The notes below the pieces were generated by a model. That model was not told the origin of the DNA, searched no databases, and saw only the letters and a program-made list of their open reading frames with translations. DNA of 35,833 nt from the NCBI RefSeq assembly GCF_014845115.1, contig NZ_NKUI01000047.1, positions 1 through 35,833 of the forward strand. Reading direction: 5' to 3'. Shown here in pieces: positions 1-7,112 of this stretch (positions are counted from its first letter, which is position 1; each line of letters opens with the position of its first letter). Made by a program: the position numbers and the translations under genes. This DNA is from Methylorubrum zatmanii (lineage in GTDB: Bacteria; Pseudomonadota; Alphaproteobacteria; Rhizobiales; Beijerinckiaceae).

Positions 1-15
1 CAATCTCCCGCATAG

Positions 16-81
16 CTCGAAGTGCGGCTTGTCAAGGCCGAGCAAGCCAAACCGAAACAGATTGAAATCTCAGTCAACTAA
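16..81 (+). pseudogene. 3' remnant of a small heat shock protein (Hsp20) gene
   Basis: The frame ending at the TAA at 79-81 encodes LEVRLVKAEQAKPKQIEISVN, which matches the C-terminal tail typical of Hsp20/alpha-crystallin small heat shock proteins. The frame is closed by a TAG at 13-15, so the gene cannot extend upstream in this frame; either it is broken just before this point or a frameshift lies there. The fragment sits 22 bases before yfdX, and in known transmissible stress-tolerance islands an Hsp20 gene precedes a yfdX pair, which supports the call. Only about 20 residues are visible, so this rests on motif resemblance and context. Confidence 0.55.
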
Positions 82-103
82 CTTTAATTAGGAGCCCAAG
101 ATC

Positions 104-1018
104 ATGAATATCAAACAGCCCCAATCAACCTTCTCCGCACTTGCCCTGGCGGTCGTCGTCGGACTTAGCGGACCGGCTCAGGCCCAATCGGCGGCAGGTT
201 CTAGCCCAGGTGCTGCAGCACCCTCTGCCGCATCCAAGGCGGCGCAGCCACAGGTAGATGACAAGGCCGCCCGGGAAGCCGAAAAAAAGCGTGCTGAGCT
301 CACTCAGGACGCCATCACGGCGCTCACCAAGACCCAGGAGGCTTTGACACTCCTTGATGCAAAGAAGACCAAGGAGGCGCTCGCTGCGCTGGAACTGGCC
401 AGCGGAAAGCTGGAACTGGTATTGGCACGCGACGCCAAACTTGCTTTGGCGCCGGTCGATGTACGCGTCATCACCTACGATATCCACGCCAACGTGGAAA
501 CGGTGAAGAAAGCGGTCGAGTTGTCTCGGGAGTTGTTGGGTGATGGCGAGGTGCAAAAGGCCCGGCCCATCGTCGCCAATCTGGCCAGCGAAATCGTGAT
601 CGAAACCGACAACCTGCCGATGGCAACGTACCCGGCAGCGATCAAGTCGGCCGCACGGCTCATCGACAGCGGCAAGATCGACGACGCCAAGGCGGAACTC
701 GCCCGAGCACTGAACACGCTGGTGGTGACCTCGGTCGCCTTTCCTCTGCCCGTGCTACGGGCTGAAGCCGCGATGGCAAAAGCTGAAAAGCTGGCCGAGA
801 CCGACAAGCGCGATGCCAAGCAGAACGAGGAGCTCAGCACCTTGCTGTCGTCCGTGCGCACGGAGATCGAGATGGCGCAGATCCTGGGTTATGGCAAGAA
901 GGCGGATTTCAAACCCATCTTCGATCAGGTGAAGTCCATTGAGCAAAAGTCGGCTGGTGGCAAAAGCGGCAAGGGATGGTTCGACGAGTTGAAGACGCGC
1001 CTCCAAAAGCTGTTTTGA
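104..1018 (+). CDS. yfdX1: YfdX family protein, exported (first of a tandem pair)
   Basis: A 304-residue protein. The N-terminus has a charged start, a hydrophobic stretch (about residues 11-22) and a GPAQAQ cleavage site near residue 28, so it is probably sent to the periplasm. A low-complexity Ala/Ser/Pro-rich linker follows (about 28-50), then the alpha-helical YfdX domain with the recognisable segments LALAPVDVR, ASEIVIETDNLP and a C-terminal LGYGKKADF near GKGWFDELK. YfdX proteins are linked to acid, heat and other stress responses; the molecular function is poorly known. The ATG is preceded by a TAGGAG ribosome binding site at 89-94. It is followed by a second yfdX gene, so the two are probably co-transcribed with the broken Hsp20 gene upstream. 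Confidence 0.88.
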   Translation: MNIKQPQSTFSALALAVVVGLSGPAQAQSAAGSSPGAAAPSAASKAAQPQVDDKAAREAEKKRAELTQDAITALTKTQEALTLLDAKKTKEALAALELASGKLELVLARDAKLALAPVDVRVITYDIHANVETVKKAVELSRELLGDGEVQKARPIVANLASEIVIETDNLPMATYPAAIKSAARLIDSGKIDDAKAELARALNTLVVTSVAFPLPVLRAEAAMAKAEKLAETDKRDAKQNEELSTLLSSVRTEIEMAQILGYGKKADFKPIFDQVKSIEQKSAGGKSGKGWFDELKTRLQKLF

Positions 1019-1120
1019 GGTGATGAAGGGGCCGACTGTTCGGTCGGTCAGTCTCGCGATGTTCGCAGTCAGCCCCAATAGATTCGCCTATTTTCACTAA
1101 CTCATACGAGGCATATCACC

Positions 1121-2008
1121 ATGAATGAGCAAACATCGAATCCCAATGCGACGAACAAAGAAATAAACGAACAGGCCGCGGTAAGCAGCCTTCCTGTCAG
1201 TCCAGAGGCCAAGCCTGAAGTCGTCACGGAGGTACAGCCTGAGGTTCAGAAGGAAACGGGCTCGCAGGCGGCAGACAAACGTAAACAAGTCCTCGATGAG
1301 GCCGTCTCGGCCTTGGCGCTGACCAAATCAGCGCTGGCCGCACTTGACGGCAAGGACGCTGCACGCGCATTGGCAATGCTGGCCGAAGTGACTGGAAAGC
1401 TGGAGCTGATTGTTGCGCGCGAACCCACGCTTGCCCTGGCCCCCGTTGATGTGCGCACCATCGTGCACGACTTGTTCGCCAACACGGAAACCATTGAGGC
1501 GATGACCGACGAGGCGCTGGATGCCCTCAAACATGGCGAGGTGCAACAGGCACGTCACGTGCTGGCTTTGCTGGCCAGTGAAATCGTGATCGCGGTCACC
1601 AACATCCCTCTGGCGTCCTATCCCGCAGCCGTGAAGTCAGTCGTGCCGCTGATCGATCAGGGCAAGATTGAAGAAGCCAAAGCCGCGCTGCAGGCAGCGC
1701 TCAGCACGCTGGTCGAGACGCGCAGCGTGCATCCGCTGCCCGCCCTGCGCGCCAGGCTGCTCCTGAAGCGCGCCGAGACCTTGGTAGAAGATGGTCAGCG
1801 GAGCGAAGCGTCCAATGAGCGCCTGGAGACATTCTTGAACGAAGCGCGGCAGCAGTTGGAAATGGCAGAACTGCTGGGCTATGGAAAGAAGAAGGACTTT
1901 GAGCCCCTGTATGCTGAACTCAGGAAAGTCAAGCAAAAGACGGCTGGGGGAGGCGGCGGAAAAGGCTGGCTCGATGAAATCAAGGCAAAGCTGTCCAAGT
2001 TGTTCTGA
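1121..2008 (+). CDS. yfdX2: YfdX family protein, no signal peptide (second of a tandem pair)
   Basis: A 295-residue paralogue of the preceding gene; both share KLEL, LALAPVDVR, ASEIVI, the SYPAA/TYPAA segment and the C-terminal LGYGKKKDF and GKGWLDEIK motifs. Unlike its neighbour it has no hydrophobic leader. Its first 45 residues are polar and rich in Glu, Asn and Gln, so it is probably cytoplasmic or uses another export route. A weak ACGAGG ribosome binding site lies at 1106-1111. The pair of one exported and one non-exported copy matches the yfdX1-yfdX2 arrangement described in transmissible stress-tolerance loci. The next gene expected there (an HdeD-like membrane protein) is absent; a terminator and an insertion sequence follow instead. 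Confidence 0.85.
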   Translation: MNEQTSNPNATNKEINEQAAVSSLPVSPEAKPEVVTEVQPEVQKETGSQAADKRKQVLDEAVSALALTKSALAALDGKDAARALAMLAEVTGKLELIVAREPTLALAPVDVRTIVHDLFANTETIEAMTDEALDALKHGEVQQARHVLALLASEIVIAVTNIPLASYPAAVKSVVPLIDQGKIEEAKAALQAALSTLVETRSVHPLPALRARLLLKRAETLVEDGQRSEASNERLETFLNEARQQLEMAELLGYGKKKDFEPLYAELRKVKQKTAGGGGGKGWLDEIKAKLSKLF

Positions 2009-2027
2009 AACCGCTGGATAGGGCGTA

Positions 2028-2054
2028 AGAGGGGCGCGTCGCGCCCCTCTCTTT
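2028..2054 (+). terminator. Intrinsic terminator after the yfdX pair
   Basis: A perfect 10-bp stem (2028-2037 with 2041-2050) and a 3-base loop are followed by a short CTTT. The hairpin is very GC-rich and begins 19 bases after the yfdX2 stop. The U-tract is weak, so termination may be partial. Confidence 0.7.
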
Positions 2055-2082
2055 GCTCAGGAGTGTATGCTTTTTCACCCCA

Positions 2083-2861
2083 TTAGGCCGCGTGGACGAA
2101 CCTGATCCATAAGCGGATGCAGCCGAGCAGGGCGAAGCCGAGAAAGCTGGAAGCGGTGTGGTCGTAGCGGGTGGCCACGCGGCGGCAGTTCTTGAGACGG
2201 TTGATGAAGCACTCGATGCGGGAACGCAGGGCGTAGAGGCGTCGGTTGACGCTGTGCTGCACCTTGCGGCTCCGCTTGGTCGGGATCTCCGGCTGGGCCC
2301 CCCGGTCGCGCGCATCCTGCCGCAGGCGGTCACTGTCGTAGCCCCTGTCACCGAGCAGCACGCCGGGATCGCTGTCGCGCTCGGCCATGAGGTCGTCATA
2401 GGCGATTAGGTCGTGGGCCTCGCCGGGCGTCAGCACGACGCTGATGGGCAGGCCATCGGCATTGGCACGCAGGTGGAGCTTGGTCGAGAAGCCGCCGCGC
2501 GAGCGGCCGAGAGCCTGACTTTGGGTCCCCCCCTTCCTCCGGCAGCGCAGTGGTGCGCCCGGATGATGGTGCTGTCGATCATCTGGAGCATGTCGGCCTC
2601 GCCGCCGCTGTCGGCGAGCGCCTGCAACAGCACGTCCCAGATGCCGGAGGTGGTCCAGCGCCGGAACTGGCGGTGGACCGAGTTCCACTTCCCGAGTTCC
2701 TCGGGCAGGTCACGCCACGGCGCGCCGGTTCGGGTGATCCAGAAGATGCCGTCCAGCGTGCGCCGGTGGTCCTTCGGTGGGCGGCCGCCGCGGGCCGACT
2801 GCTCCGTCAGGAACGGGGCGAAGATCGCCCACTCCGCATCCGTCAAACGATCCCGAACCAA
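2083..2861 (-). CDS. IS5-family transposase made by -1 frameshift (OrfA-OrfB)
   Basis: OrfA starts with ATG at 2861 (MVRDRLTDAEWAIFAPFL) and carries the IS5-type N-terminal domain. OrfB carries the rest of the DDE domain and ends at 2083. The frames differ by -1 and can be joined at a run of seven G on the coding strand (plus-strand C7 at 2527-2533), the usual site of programmed frameshifting in IS427-type elements. The catalytic triad is recognisable: D in MIDSTIIRAH, D in LLGDRGYDSD and E in RSRIECFINRLK. No stop interrupts the fused product, so the element may be active. The stop codon TAA is completed by the target TA and the next host base, as expected for insertion into YTAR. Confidence 0.88.
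2086..2102. repeat. Left terminal inverted repeat of the IS5-family element
   Basis: GGCCGCGTGGACGAACC on the plus strand is the exact reverse complement of 2930-2946. Confidence 0.9.
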
Positions 2862-2898
2862 GGCCGACCTCCTCTCCAGAGGTCAGCCTCGAATCACG

Positions 2899-3507
2899 TC
2901 ATCCGCCTCGGGGGAATCCCCCCTGTGCCGGTTCGTCCACGCGGCCTAGGACCGCTCGCTTCTGCGTATAACTGAGCCAGCGCAATGTCGCAGCAATAAG
3001 GGAAACACGATACCGATCCGCGCAATGGGCGATCATGTCGAGATCGACCTTGTCCCTTTCGGGGATCTGGCGACGGAAGTCATCGAGCGGCATCAGGAAG
3101 TTGGCAGCGAACACGTTGGCTTGGTGCTCTACCTGTCCGTATTCGGAATCCCAGCGAACCACATCCTGTTCACCGCAGCGGAAGCCATTCGGGTACGCCG
3201 CCCGGTGCAGCAGAAAGTGGCCGAACTCGTGGGCCAGCGTGAAGTTGATCCGGCCCTTCGAACTGATCCGGTTGTTGTAGATGATTCCCCAGCCCTTGCG
3301 GCCAGCCGGGGCTTTGAATAGAGCGCCATCGAAGCCCGGCAGACTGTCACCCTGAACGCTGATAATCGGGTCATCCGGAAACTGCTGCGCAGTGTATTCG
3401 CGCGCCACCGCCGGAATATCGATCGGAAAACGATCCGCCCCGAACACGGCATTCAGGAGATGGGTGATCTCGAAGGCCCAACGCTCGGGTGACAGGGGGC
3501 GTGTCAT
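2899..3507 (-). CDS. capP: CapP-like ImmA/IrrE zinc peptidase, 3' end replaced by IS sequence
   Basis: A zinc metallopeptidase of the ImmA/IrrE family. The HEFGH motif is at residues 93-97 and E127 in EHQANVFAANFLMP is the probable third ligand. In CBASS loci this family (CapP) is reported to cleave the repressor CapH when activated by single-stranded DNA. C111 lies at the place where I recall a zinc-binding switch cysteine in a studied CapP; this needs an alignment. The start overlaps the capH stop by 4 bases (ATGA). Native sequence appears to stop at L187; the last 15 residues are read from the insertion sequence. As I recall, relatives continue after RAVL with a further beta-rich segment, so this copy is probably truncated. 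It is not clear whether the protein still works. Confidence 0.82.
   Translation of the reverse strand: MTRPLSPERWAFEITHLLNAVFGADRFPIDIPAVAREYTAQQFPDDPIISVQGDSLPGFDGALFKAPAGRKGWGIIYNNRISSKGRINFTLAHEFGHFLLHRAAYPNGFRCGEQDVVRWDSEYGQVEHQANVFAANFLMPLDDFRRQIPERDKVDLDMIAHCADRYRVSLIAATLRWLSYTQKRAVLGRVDEPAQGGFPRGG
2930..2946. repeat. Right terminal inverted repeat of the IS5-family element
   Basis: Exact reverse complement of 2086-2102; followed by the TA target duplication at 2947-2948. Confidence 0.9.
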
Positions 3508-3827
3508 TCGTCGTCCCCCAAAAGATCGGCCATCCGCCGGATCTTGTCTTTGGTGGCCGCGTCCATTTTTCTGTATTTGCGAAAGAAGGCGTTGTCTGTG
3601 GCGTCTTCGACGCCGACCTTCTCGGTCGTGTCGATAAGGTAGTCAGCCGTGACACCGAGAACCGCCGCGATCTTTGCAACCTTATCGGCCGAGGGGCGCG
3701 GCGGATTCTTGTTCTCCAGCTCCCAAATGTAACTTTTGCTCGATTCAGCGAGTTCAGCGAGTTTGTCGAGGGTGTAGCCCTTCGCCTTTCGCAGATCCCG
3801 GATCTTGTCGCCTAGCGGCGTCGACAC
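3504..3827 (-). CDS. capH: CapH-like XRE-family helix-turn-helix repressor of the CBASS operon
   Basis: A 107-residue protein with an N-terminal XRE helix-turn-helix domain (about residues 6-64, including LRKAKGYTLDKLAELAESSK and ELENKNPPRPSADK) and a short charged helical tail (about 78-107). I chose the GTG at 3827 because a GGAGAG ribosome binding site lies 8 bases upstream; the open frame extends much further but without family resemblance and through the divergent promoter region. The gene overlaps capP by 4 bases and is transcribed away from the CBASS operon. By analogy with described CapH-CapP pairs it should bind the intergenic region and repress both directions until CapP cleaves it. 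It could instead be a generic XRE/ImmA regulator or antitoxin, but the position next to CBASS genes favours CapH. Confidence 0.8.
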   Translation of the reverse strand: MSTPLGDKIRDLRKAKGYTLDKLAELAESSKSYIWELENKNPPRPSADKVAKIAAVLGVTADYLIDTTEKVGVEDATDNAFFRKYRKMDAATKDKIRRMADLLGDDE

Positions 3828-3857
3828 GTCATGCTCTCCATACTCCAAATCATTCTT

Positions 3858-3925
3858 GTTCAGAGTAGCGATATATGTGGTCCTTGACAACGCGCATTTC
3901 GCTTCCCATATTAAGTTCGGAGTAG
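3858..3925. repeat. Candidate CapH operator: direct repeats flanking the promoter
   Basis: GTTCAGAGTAG (3858-3868) and GTTCGGAGTAG (3915-3925) match at 10 of 11 bases and sit on either side of the predicted -35/-10. A related inverted half, TACTCCAAA, occurs at 3841-3849, and AGTA-GAGG-TACT forms a small palindrome at 3922-3933. Such spacing suits a repressor binding around the promoter; the assignment to CapH is inference. Confidence 0.4.
3884..3912 (+). promoter_or_regulatory. Predicted promoter of the DUF2188-CBASS operon
   Basis: A perfect TTGACA -35 (3884-3889), a 17-bp spacer and CATATT as -10 (3907-3912) lie 54 bases before the DUF2188 start. It sits in the capH/DUF2188 divergent region. 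On the minus strand TTGTCA (3890-3885) overlaps the same -35 and could serve capH, with a poor -10 (TACTCT) 17 bases on, so the two promoters may be back to back. Confidence 0.65.
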
Positions 3926-3965
3926 AGGTACTTTTTATTTTATGACCCTGAGAGAGGATCAAGAT

Positions 3966-4205
3966 ATGGCGGATAAGCGTGGACCTGACACCCATCATGT
4001 GGTGCCAAACCATGATGGTGGGTGGGATGTTAAGCGTGGTGGCGGTGAGCGCGCTTCGGGACATTTCGATAGGAAGCAGGACGCGATCGACTACGGTCGG
4101 CAGGTGAGCCGCAATCAGGAAACGGAGCTGCGCATCCACAACAAGGATGGCCGTATCGGCCAGAGCGACAGCCACGGGCACGATCCCAATCCGCCGAAGG
4201 GCTGA
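3966..4205 (+). CDS. DUF2188 domain protein, first gene of the CBASS operon
   Basis: A 79-residue protein with the DUF2188 pattern: HHVVPNHDGGWDVKRGG, ERASGHFDRKQDAIDYGR, ELRIHNKDGRIGQSDSHG and a DPNPPKG end. I chose the ATG at 3966 because AGAGAGG (3951-3957) lies 8 bases before it; an in-frame ATG at 3942 lacks such a site. It is the first gene downstream of the predicted divergent promoter and is separated from cap6 by an intrinsic terminator. DUF2188 proteins are small and of unknown function and are common outside defence loci, so its link to CBASS is positional only. Confidence 0.85.
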   Translation: MADKRGPDTHHVVPNHDGGWDVKRGGGERASGHFDRKQDAIDYGRQVSRNQETELRIHNKDGRIGQSDSHGHDPNPPKG

Positions 4206-4214
4206 CCGCCCACC

Positions 4215-4242
4215 GCCGCGCCTGTCCGGGCGCGGCTTTTTT
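4215..4242 (+). terminator. Intrinsic terminator between DUF2188 and cap6
   Basis: An 8-bp GC stem (GCCGCGCC at 4215-4222 with GGCGCGGC at 4229-4236) is followed directly by six T (4237-4242). This is a textbook intrinsic terminator on the coding strand. It lies 48 bases before the cap6 start, so transcription from the divergent promoter would largely stop before the core CBASS genes unless read-through occurs. Confidence 0.88.
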
Positions 4243-4289
4243 ATGCGCAACATTCAACCACCGCCATCGGCGGCACGAGGCAAACGAAG

Positions 4290-5213
4290 ATGCAGAAGCT
4301 GACGGCGGTGCAGAACGAGGATTTCAATCGACCAAAGGGCATCCAGCGTGCGCGCCGGCTACCCGATCCCAAGCTAGGCGTCCTCTGGGACTCGATCATC
4401 CTAGAGGAGCGTTTGAAGGCACAGCTCCTCTCTCAGGCGATGCTGAACTTTACGATGCGCGGCAAGGTCGATCGCAGCGTCATTCCATTGCACGGTGTGA
4501 TCCTGCTCGTCGGACCGCCGGGTACGGGCAAGACCTCGCTGGCACGCGGGCTTGCGCATCGGACCGCCGAGACATTCCCGGGAAGCGGATTCCGTCTGCT
4601 CGAAGTCGGGCCCCACGCCTTAACAAGCTCAGCGATGGGCAAGACTCAACGTGCGGTGTCGGAACTCTTTTCACAGTCGATTGCAGAAGCGGCCGCTGCA
4701 GGGCCGACGATCGTGCTTCTCGACGAGGTCGAGACACTTGCCGCGGACCGGTCGAAAATGAGCTTGGAAGCCAATCCGATCGACATCCATCGCGCTACCG
4801 ACGCCGTACTCGTTCAGCTCGACGCACTCGCCGAGCAGCACCCGAACCTTTTGTTCCTCGCCACCAGCAACTTTCCCCAGGCCGTCGACGCCGCGTTCAC
4901 TTCGCGCTGCGATCTCGTCATGCATGTGCCCTTGCCGGATCGCGAGGCATGCGCACGCATCTTGAGGGACTGCCTGACCGGTCTTGGCAAGATCTATCCG
5001 GCCATCGCCAGGTTGCCAACCGCTGCAGGATTTGACCGTTGTGCAGCCGAATGTGTCGGGCTCGACGGGCGAGCCGTCCGCAAGATGGTTGCCAACGCTT
5101 TGGCCAGCAGCCCGCAGACGGCCATGAATCCGGAACGCGTGACGATCGAAGATCTCCTTGCCGCAGCTCGGGCCGCCAAGATGGGCCGTATGCCGGGGGG
5201 CAAGGCGTCATGA
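4290..5213 (+). CDS. cap6: Cap6, TRIP13/Pch2-like AAA+ ATPase of type III CBASS
   Basis: A 307-residue single-domain AAA+ ATPase. Walker A GPPGTGKT is at 75-82, Walker B IVLLDEVE at 141-148, sensor 1 ATSN at 191-194 and sensor 2 GRAVRK at 260-265. In type III CBASS the TRIP13-like remodeller unfolds the closed HORMA protein and so switches the CD-NTase off. The resemblance to Pch2/TRIP13 rather than other AAA+ families is supported by the two HORMA-type genes and the CD-NTase downstream. An ACGAGG ribosome binding site lies at 4275-4280, just after a small hairpin (4261-4273). The stop overlaps the next start by 4 bases. Confidence 0.9.
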   Translation: MQKLTAVQNEDFNRPKGIQRARRLPDPKLGVLWDSIILEERLKAQLLSQAMLNFTMRGKVDRSVIPLHGVILLVGPPGTGKTSLARGLAHRTAETFPGSGFRLLEVGPHALTSSAMGKTQRAVSELFSQSIAEAAAAGPTIVLLDEVETLAADRSKMSLEANPIDIHRATDAVLVQLDALAEQHPNLLFLATSNFPQAVDAAFTSRCDLVMHVPLPDREACARILRDCLTGLGKIYPAIARLPTAAGFDRCAAECVGLDGRAVRKMVANALASSPQTAMNPERVTIEDLLAAARAAKMGRMPGGKAS

Positions 5214-5686
5214 GCACCGTTGCCAGCCGCACCTTCAAAAGCACGCCTGAGCGTGACGCCTCGCGGACCTGGACGGTGATTGTCGATCTGTTGACCCAGG
5301 GAAAGACCGGCGATGCGCGGACTGAGCTTCTTGCCGTAGCCGGCGTCGCTGCCAGCGTGATCGCAGATCAGGCGCCGAAGGATGCAGCAATCACAGTGAC
5401 CTGCGATGGTCCTCGGACCCGCATCTATTGTCTCTATGACGATGATGCTGTCGAGGGCTCGGGCGCCAATGAAGATGCTCTGGGCTTTGACCCTTTGAAT
5501 GGGGACTGGCGGGTTTCTCTTCCCTGCTTGGCGGATGATCTTGCCTGGGTCCAGGGCGCCCTGAAGAAACACAGCATCCGTATTACGGCACGCGATCTTA
5601 ACGAAGCGGTGTCCAACGCAGACGAAGCGGCAACAACGAAATCTCAGGCGCTAGTCTTCGATCCGAAGGGATTTCTCGGCTCATGA
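5210..5686 (+). CDS. cap8: Probable second HORMA-type protein of CBASS (Cap8-like)
   Basis: A 158-residue protein with no obvious catalytic motif. Visible features are [13 protein letters not shown] near residues 22-34, an [20 protein letters not shown] strand region near 62-81, an [17 protein letters not shown] segment and a C-terminal tail (about 130-158) that looks flexible. It overlaps both neighbours by 4 bases (ATGA), so it is translated with cap6 and cap7. Some type III CBASS loci, as I recall including that of Pseudomonas aeruginosa ATCC 27853, encode two HORMA proteins, and size, position and my memory of the sequence fit the second one. The HORMA fold cannot be proven by eye. It may supply a closure peptide or regulate the main HORMA protein. 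Confidence 0.68.
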   Translation: MSTVASRTFKSTPERDASRTWTVIVDLLTQGKTGDARTELLAVAGVAASVIADQAPKDAAITVTCDGPRTRIYCLYDDDAVEGSGANEDALGFDPLNGDWRVSLPCLADDLAWVQGALKKHSIRITARDLNEAVSNADEAATTKSQALVFDPKGFLGS

Positions 5687-6183
5687 CTAACGTCGCCGTC
5701 AACACCTATACGCATTCCGTCACCTATGTCGCGGATAACATCCTGAAGAGCCTGAAGGACATCATTCGCCTCAGCGGTCTCGATCCATCGGAGTTCGTCG
5801 GCGACTGGGAAACGCACATGCGCGGCGTTCAGACCTGGCTGAACACTGGCGATCTCGAAACCGTAAAGCTGGAAATCTACGATCCGAAAACCGATGCGCT
5901 GATTTTCCGATGGGACATCGATATCTCCTACGGCTGGTCGGGCGGCGACGGTAATTTCTGGACCGACACCGAACAGCTCAAATACGCAATCAGGAAGGCC
6001 GGCTTGGCTCCGAGCGAGGCTCGCTACCGGTTCTTATTGCACACGAAACCTGGCCGGCCCGATGTGATCGGGTGGAGCAAGACGACCGGGCGCTCGACGG
6101 ACGGGATGGTGCGGCAAAGCCTCGGCACCACGGTTGAGCACAGCGGCCTTGGCGCCAGCACATCATATCTGAGGAGAGCCTGA
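5683..6183 (+). CDS. cap7: Cap7, bacterial HORMA-domain protein of CBASS
   Basis: A 166-residue HORMA protein. The N-terminus [19 protein letters not shown] is the first helix, followed by the region of strands [19 protein letters not shown] and the mobile C-terminal part (about residues 110-166, [13 protein letters not shown] onward), which would form the safety belt that closes over a peptide. In type III CBASS the closed HORMA protein binds and activates the CD-NTase after sensing a phage peptide, and the TRIP13-like ATPase reopens it. It overlaps the upstream gene by 4 bases and the CD-NTase start by 1 base (TGATG), consistent with coupled production of the complex. Confidence 0.88.
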   Translation: MTNVAVNTYTHSVTYVADNILKSLKDIIRLSGLDPSEFVGDWETHMRGVQTWLNTGDLETVKLEIYDPKTDALIFRWDIDISYGWSGGDGNFWTDTEQLKYAIRKAGLAPSEARYRFLLHTKPGRPDVIGWSKTTGRSTDGMVRQSLGTTVEHSGLGASTSYLRRA

Positions 6184-7079
6184 TGCTCACGGTCGATGAA
6201 GCATTCCGCAAATTCAAAAGCCGTCTCGAGCTGAACGACAGGGAACAGGCGAACGCGTCGGCGCGCCAGAAGGAAGTGCGGGATTATCTCGACACCAAAT
6301 TCAAAATCGATCGGAGCTTTCTGACCGGCTCATACGCGCGCTGGACCAAAACGAAGCCCTTGAAGGATGTCGATATCTTCTTCGTTCTGAAGTCCTCGGA
6401 GGATCACTACCTCTCAAAAGCGCCATCGGTCGTTCTGACCGACTTTCATAATGCGTTGGTCGAGAAATATGGCGACAAGGCCAAGAAGCAGAATCGCTCG
6501 ATCAACGTGGACTTCGGCGTGAAAGCCGATGCCGATGACAATACCGACTACCGCGTCATCAGCGTTGATGTCGTCCCGGCTTTCGACAAGGACGGCGATT
6601 TTGAAATCCCCGACAATGAACTCGGCAAGTGGATCAAGACCAATCCGCAGACCCATGCCGAGAAGGCGACTGCGGCGCATCAGGCCTATTCCAACGAATG
6701 GAAGGGCTTGGTGCGGATGGTGAAATACTGGAACAACAATCCGAAACACGGCGAGAAGCCGGTGAAGCCCTCGTTCCTGATCGAGGTCATGGCGCTTCAG
6801 TGCCTGTATGGCGGCTGGGGTGGCAGCTTCGACCGCGAGATGCAGGGGTTCTTTGCGACGCTCGCGGATCGGATCTTCGATGAATGGCCCGATCCAGCGG
6901 GGCTCGGTCCGGCGATCAGCAATGGAATGGACACCTCCCGCAAGACCCGTGCGCGCGAACTTCTGCGAGCAGCCGAGCGCGAAGCCACGCTCGCAATCGA
7001 TCATGTCCGCCGCGGCAGGAACGGTGAGGCGCTGCGAGCCTGGCGCGAACTGTTCGGCCCGAAGTTTCCGCTGTCCTAA
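6183..7079 (+). CDS. cdnD: CBASS CD-NTase (cGAS/DncV-like nucleotidyltransferase)
   Basis: A 298-residue nucleotidyltransferase. The GS motif is at 49-50 in [11 protein letters not shown], the metal-binding DVD at 62-64 (D62, D64) in KPLKDVDIF and the third aspartate at D129 in ISVDVVPAF, so the active site is intact. The C-terminal helical domain contains the FLIEVMALQ segment. In this family the enzyme makes a cyclic oligonucleotide on phage infection; the NucC effector downstream implies cyclic tri-AMP. I name it CdnD because it resembles what I recall of the P. aeruginosa enzyme that works with two HORMA proteins; the clade assignment (C or D) needs an alignment. It overlaps cap7 by one base. 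Confidence 0.92.
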   Translation: MLTVDEAFRKFKSRLELNDREQANASARQKEVRDYLDTKFKIDRSFLTGSYARWTKTKPLKDVDIFFVLKSSEDHYLSKAPSVVLTDFHNALVEKYGDKAKKQNRSINVDFGVKADADDNTDYRVISVDVVPAFDKDGDFEIPDNELGKWIKTNPQTHAEKATAAHQAYSNEWKGLVRMVKYWNNNPKHGEKPVKPSFLIEVMALQCLYGGWGGSFDREMQGFFATLADRIFDEWPDPAGLGPAISNGMDTSRKTRARELLRAAEREATLAIDHVRRGRNGEALRAWRELFGPKFPLS

Positions 7080-7112
7080 CGGCAGGCGCTAGAATCACAG
7101 TGAGGTTTACCG

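Larger units (their letters stand above)
2086..2946 (-). mobile_element. IS5-family (IS427-group) insertion sequence
   Basis: An 861-bp element bounded by perfect 17-bp inverted repeats and flanked on both sides by TA (2084-2085 and 2947-2948), the 2-bp target duplication typical of the IS427 group. The reconstructed target, T-TA-G, fits the YTAR preference reported for this group. It carries a two-frame transposase on the minus strand. The right end abuts the coding sequence of capP, whose reading frame runs into the element. No sequence recognisable as the rest of capP is seen on the left side, where the yfdX terminator lies only about 30 bases away. Confidence 0.9.

Noticed and set aside
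2899..3827. capH-capP as a toxin-antitoxin pair (HigA/ImmA type)
   Set aside because: The XRE/ImmA order and overlap could fit, but the divergent CBASS operon makes the CapH-CapP assignment more likely.
3828..4253. Longer form of the capH protein starting at 4253
   Set aside because: The extension would overlap the DUF2188 gene and the divergent promoter and looks like no known protein; the GTG at 3827 has a good ribosome binding site.
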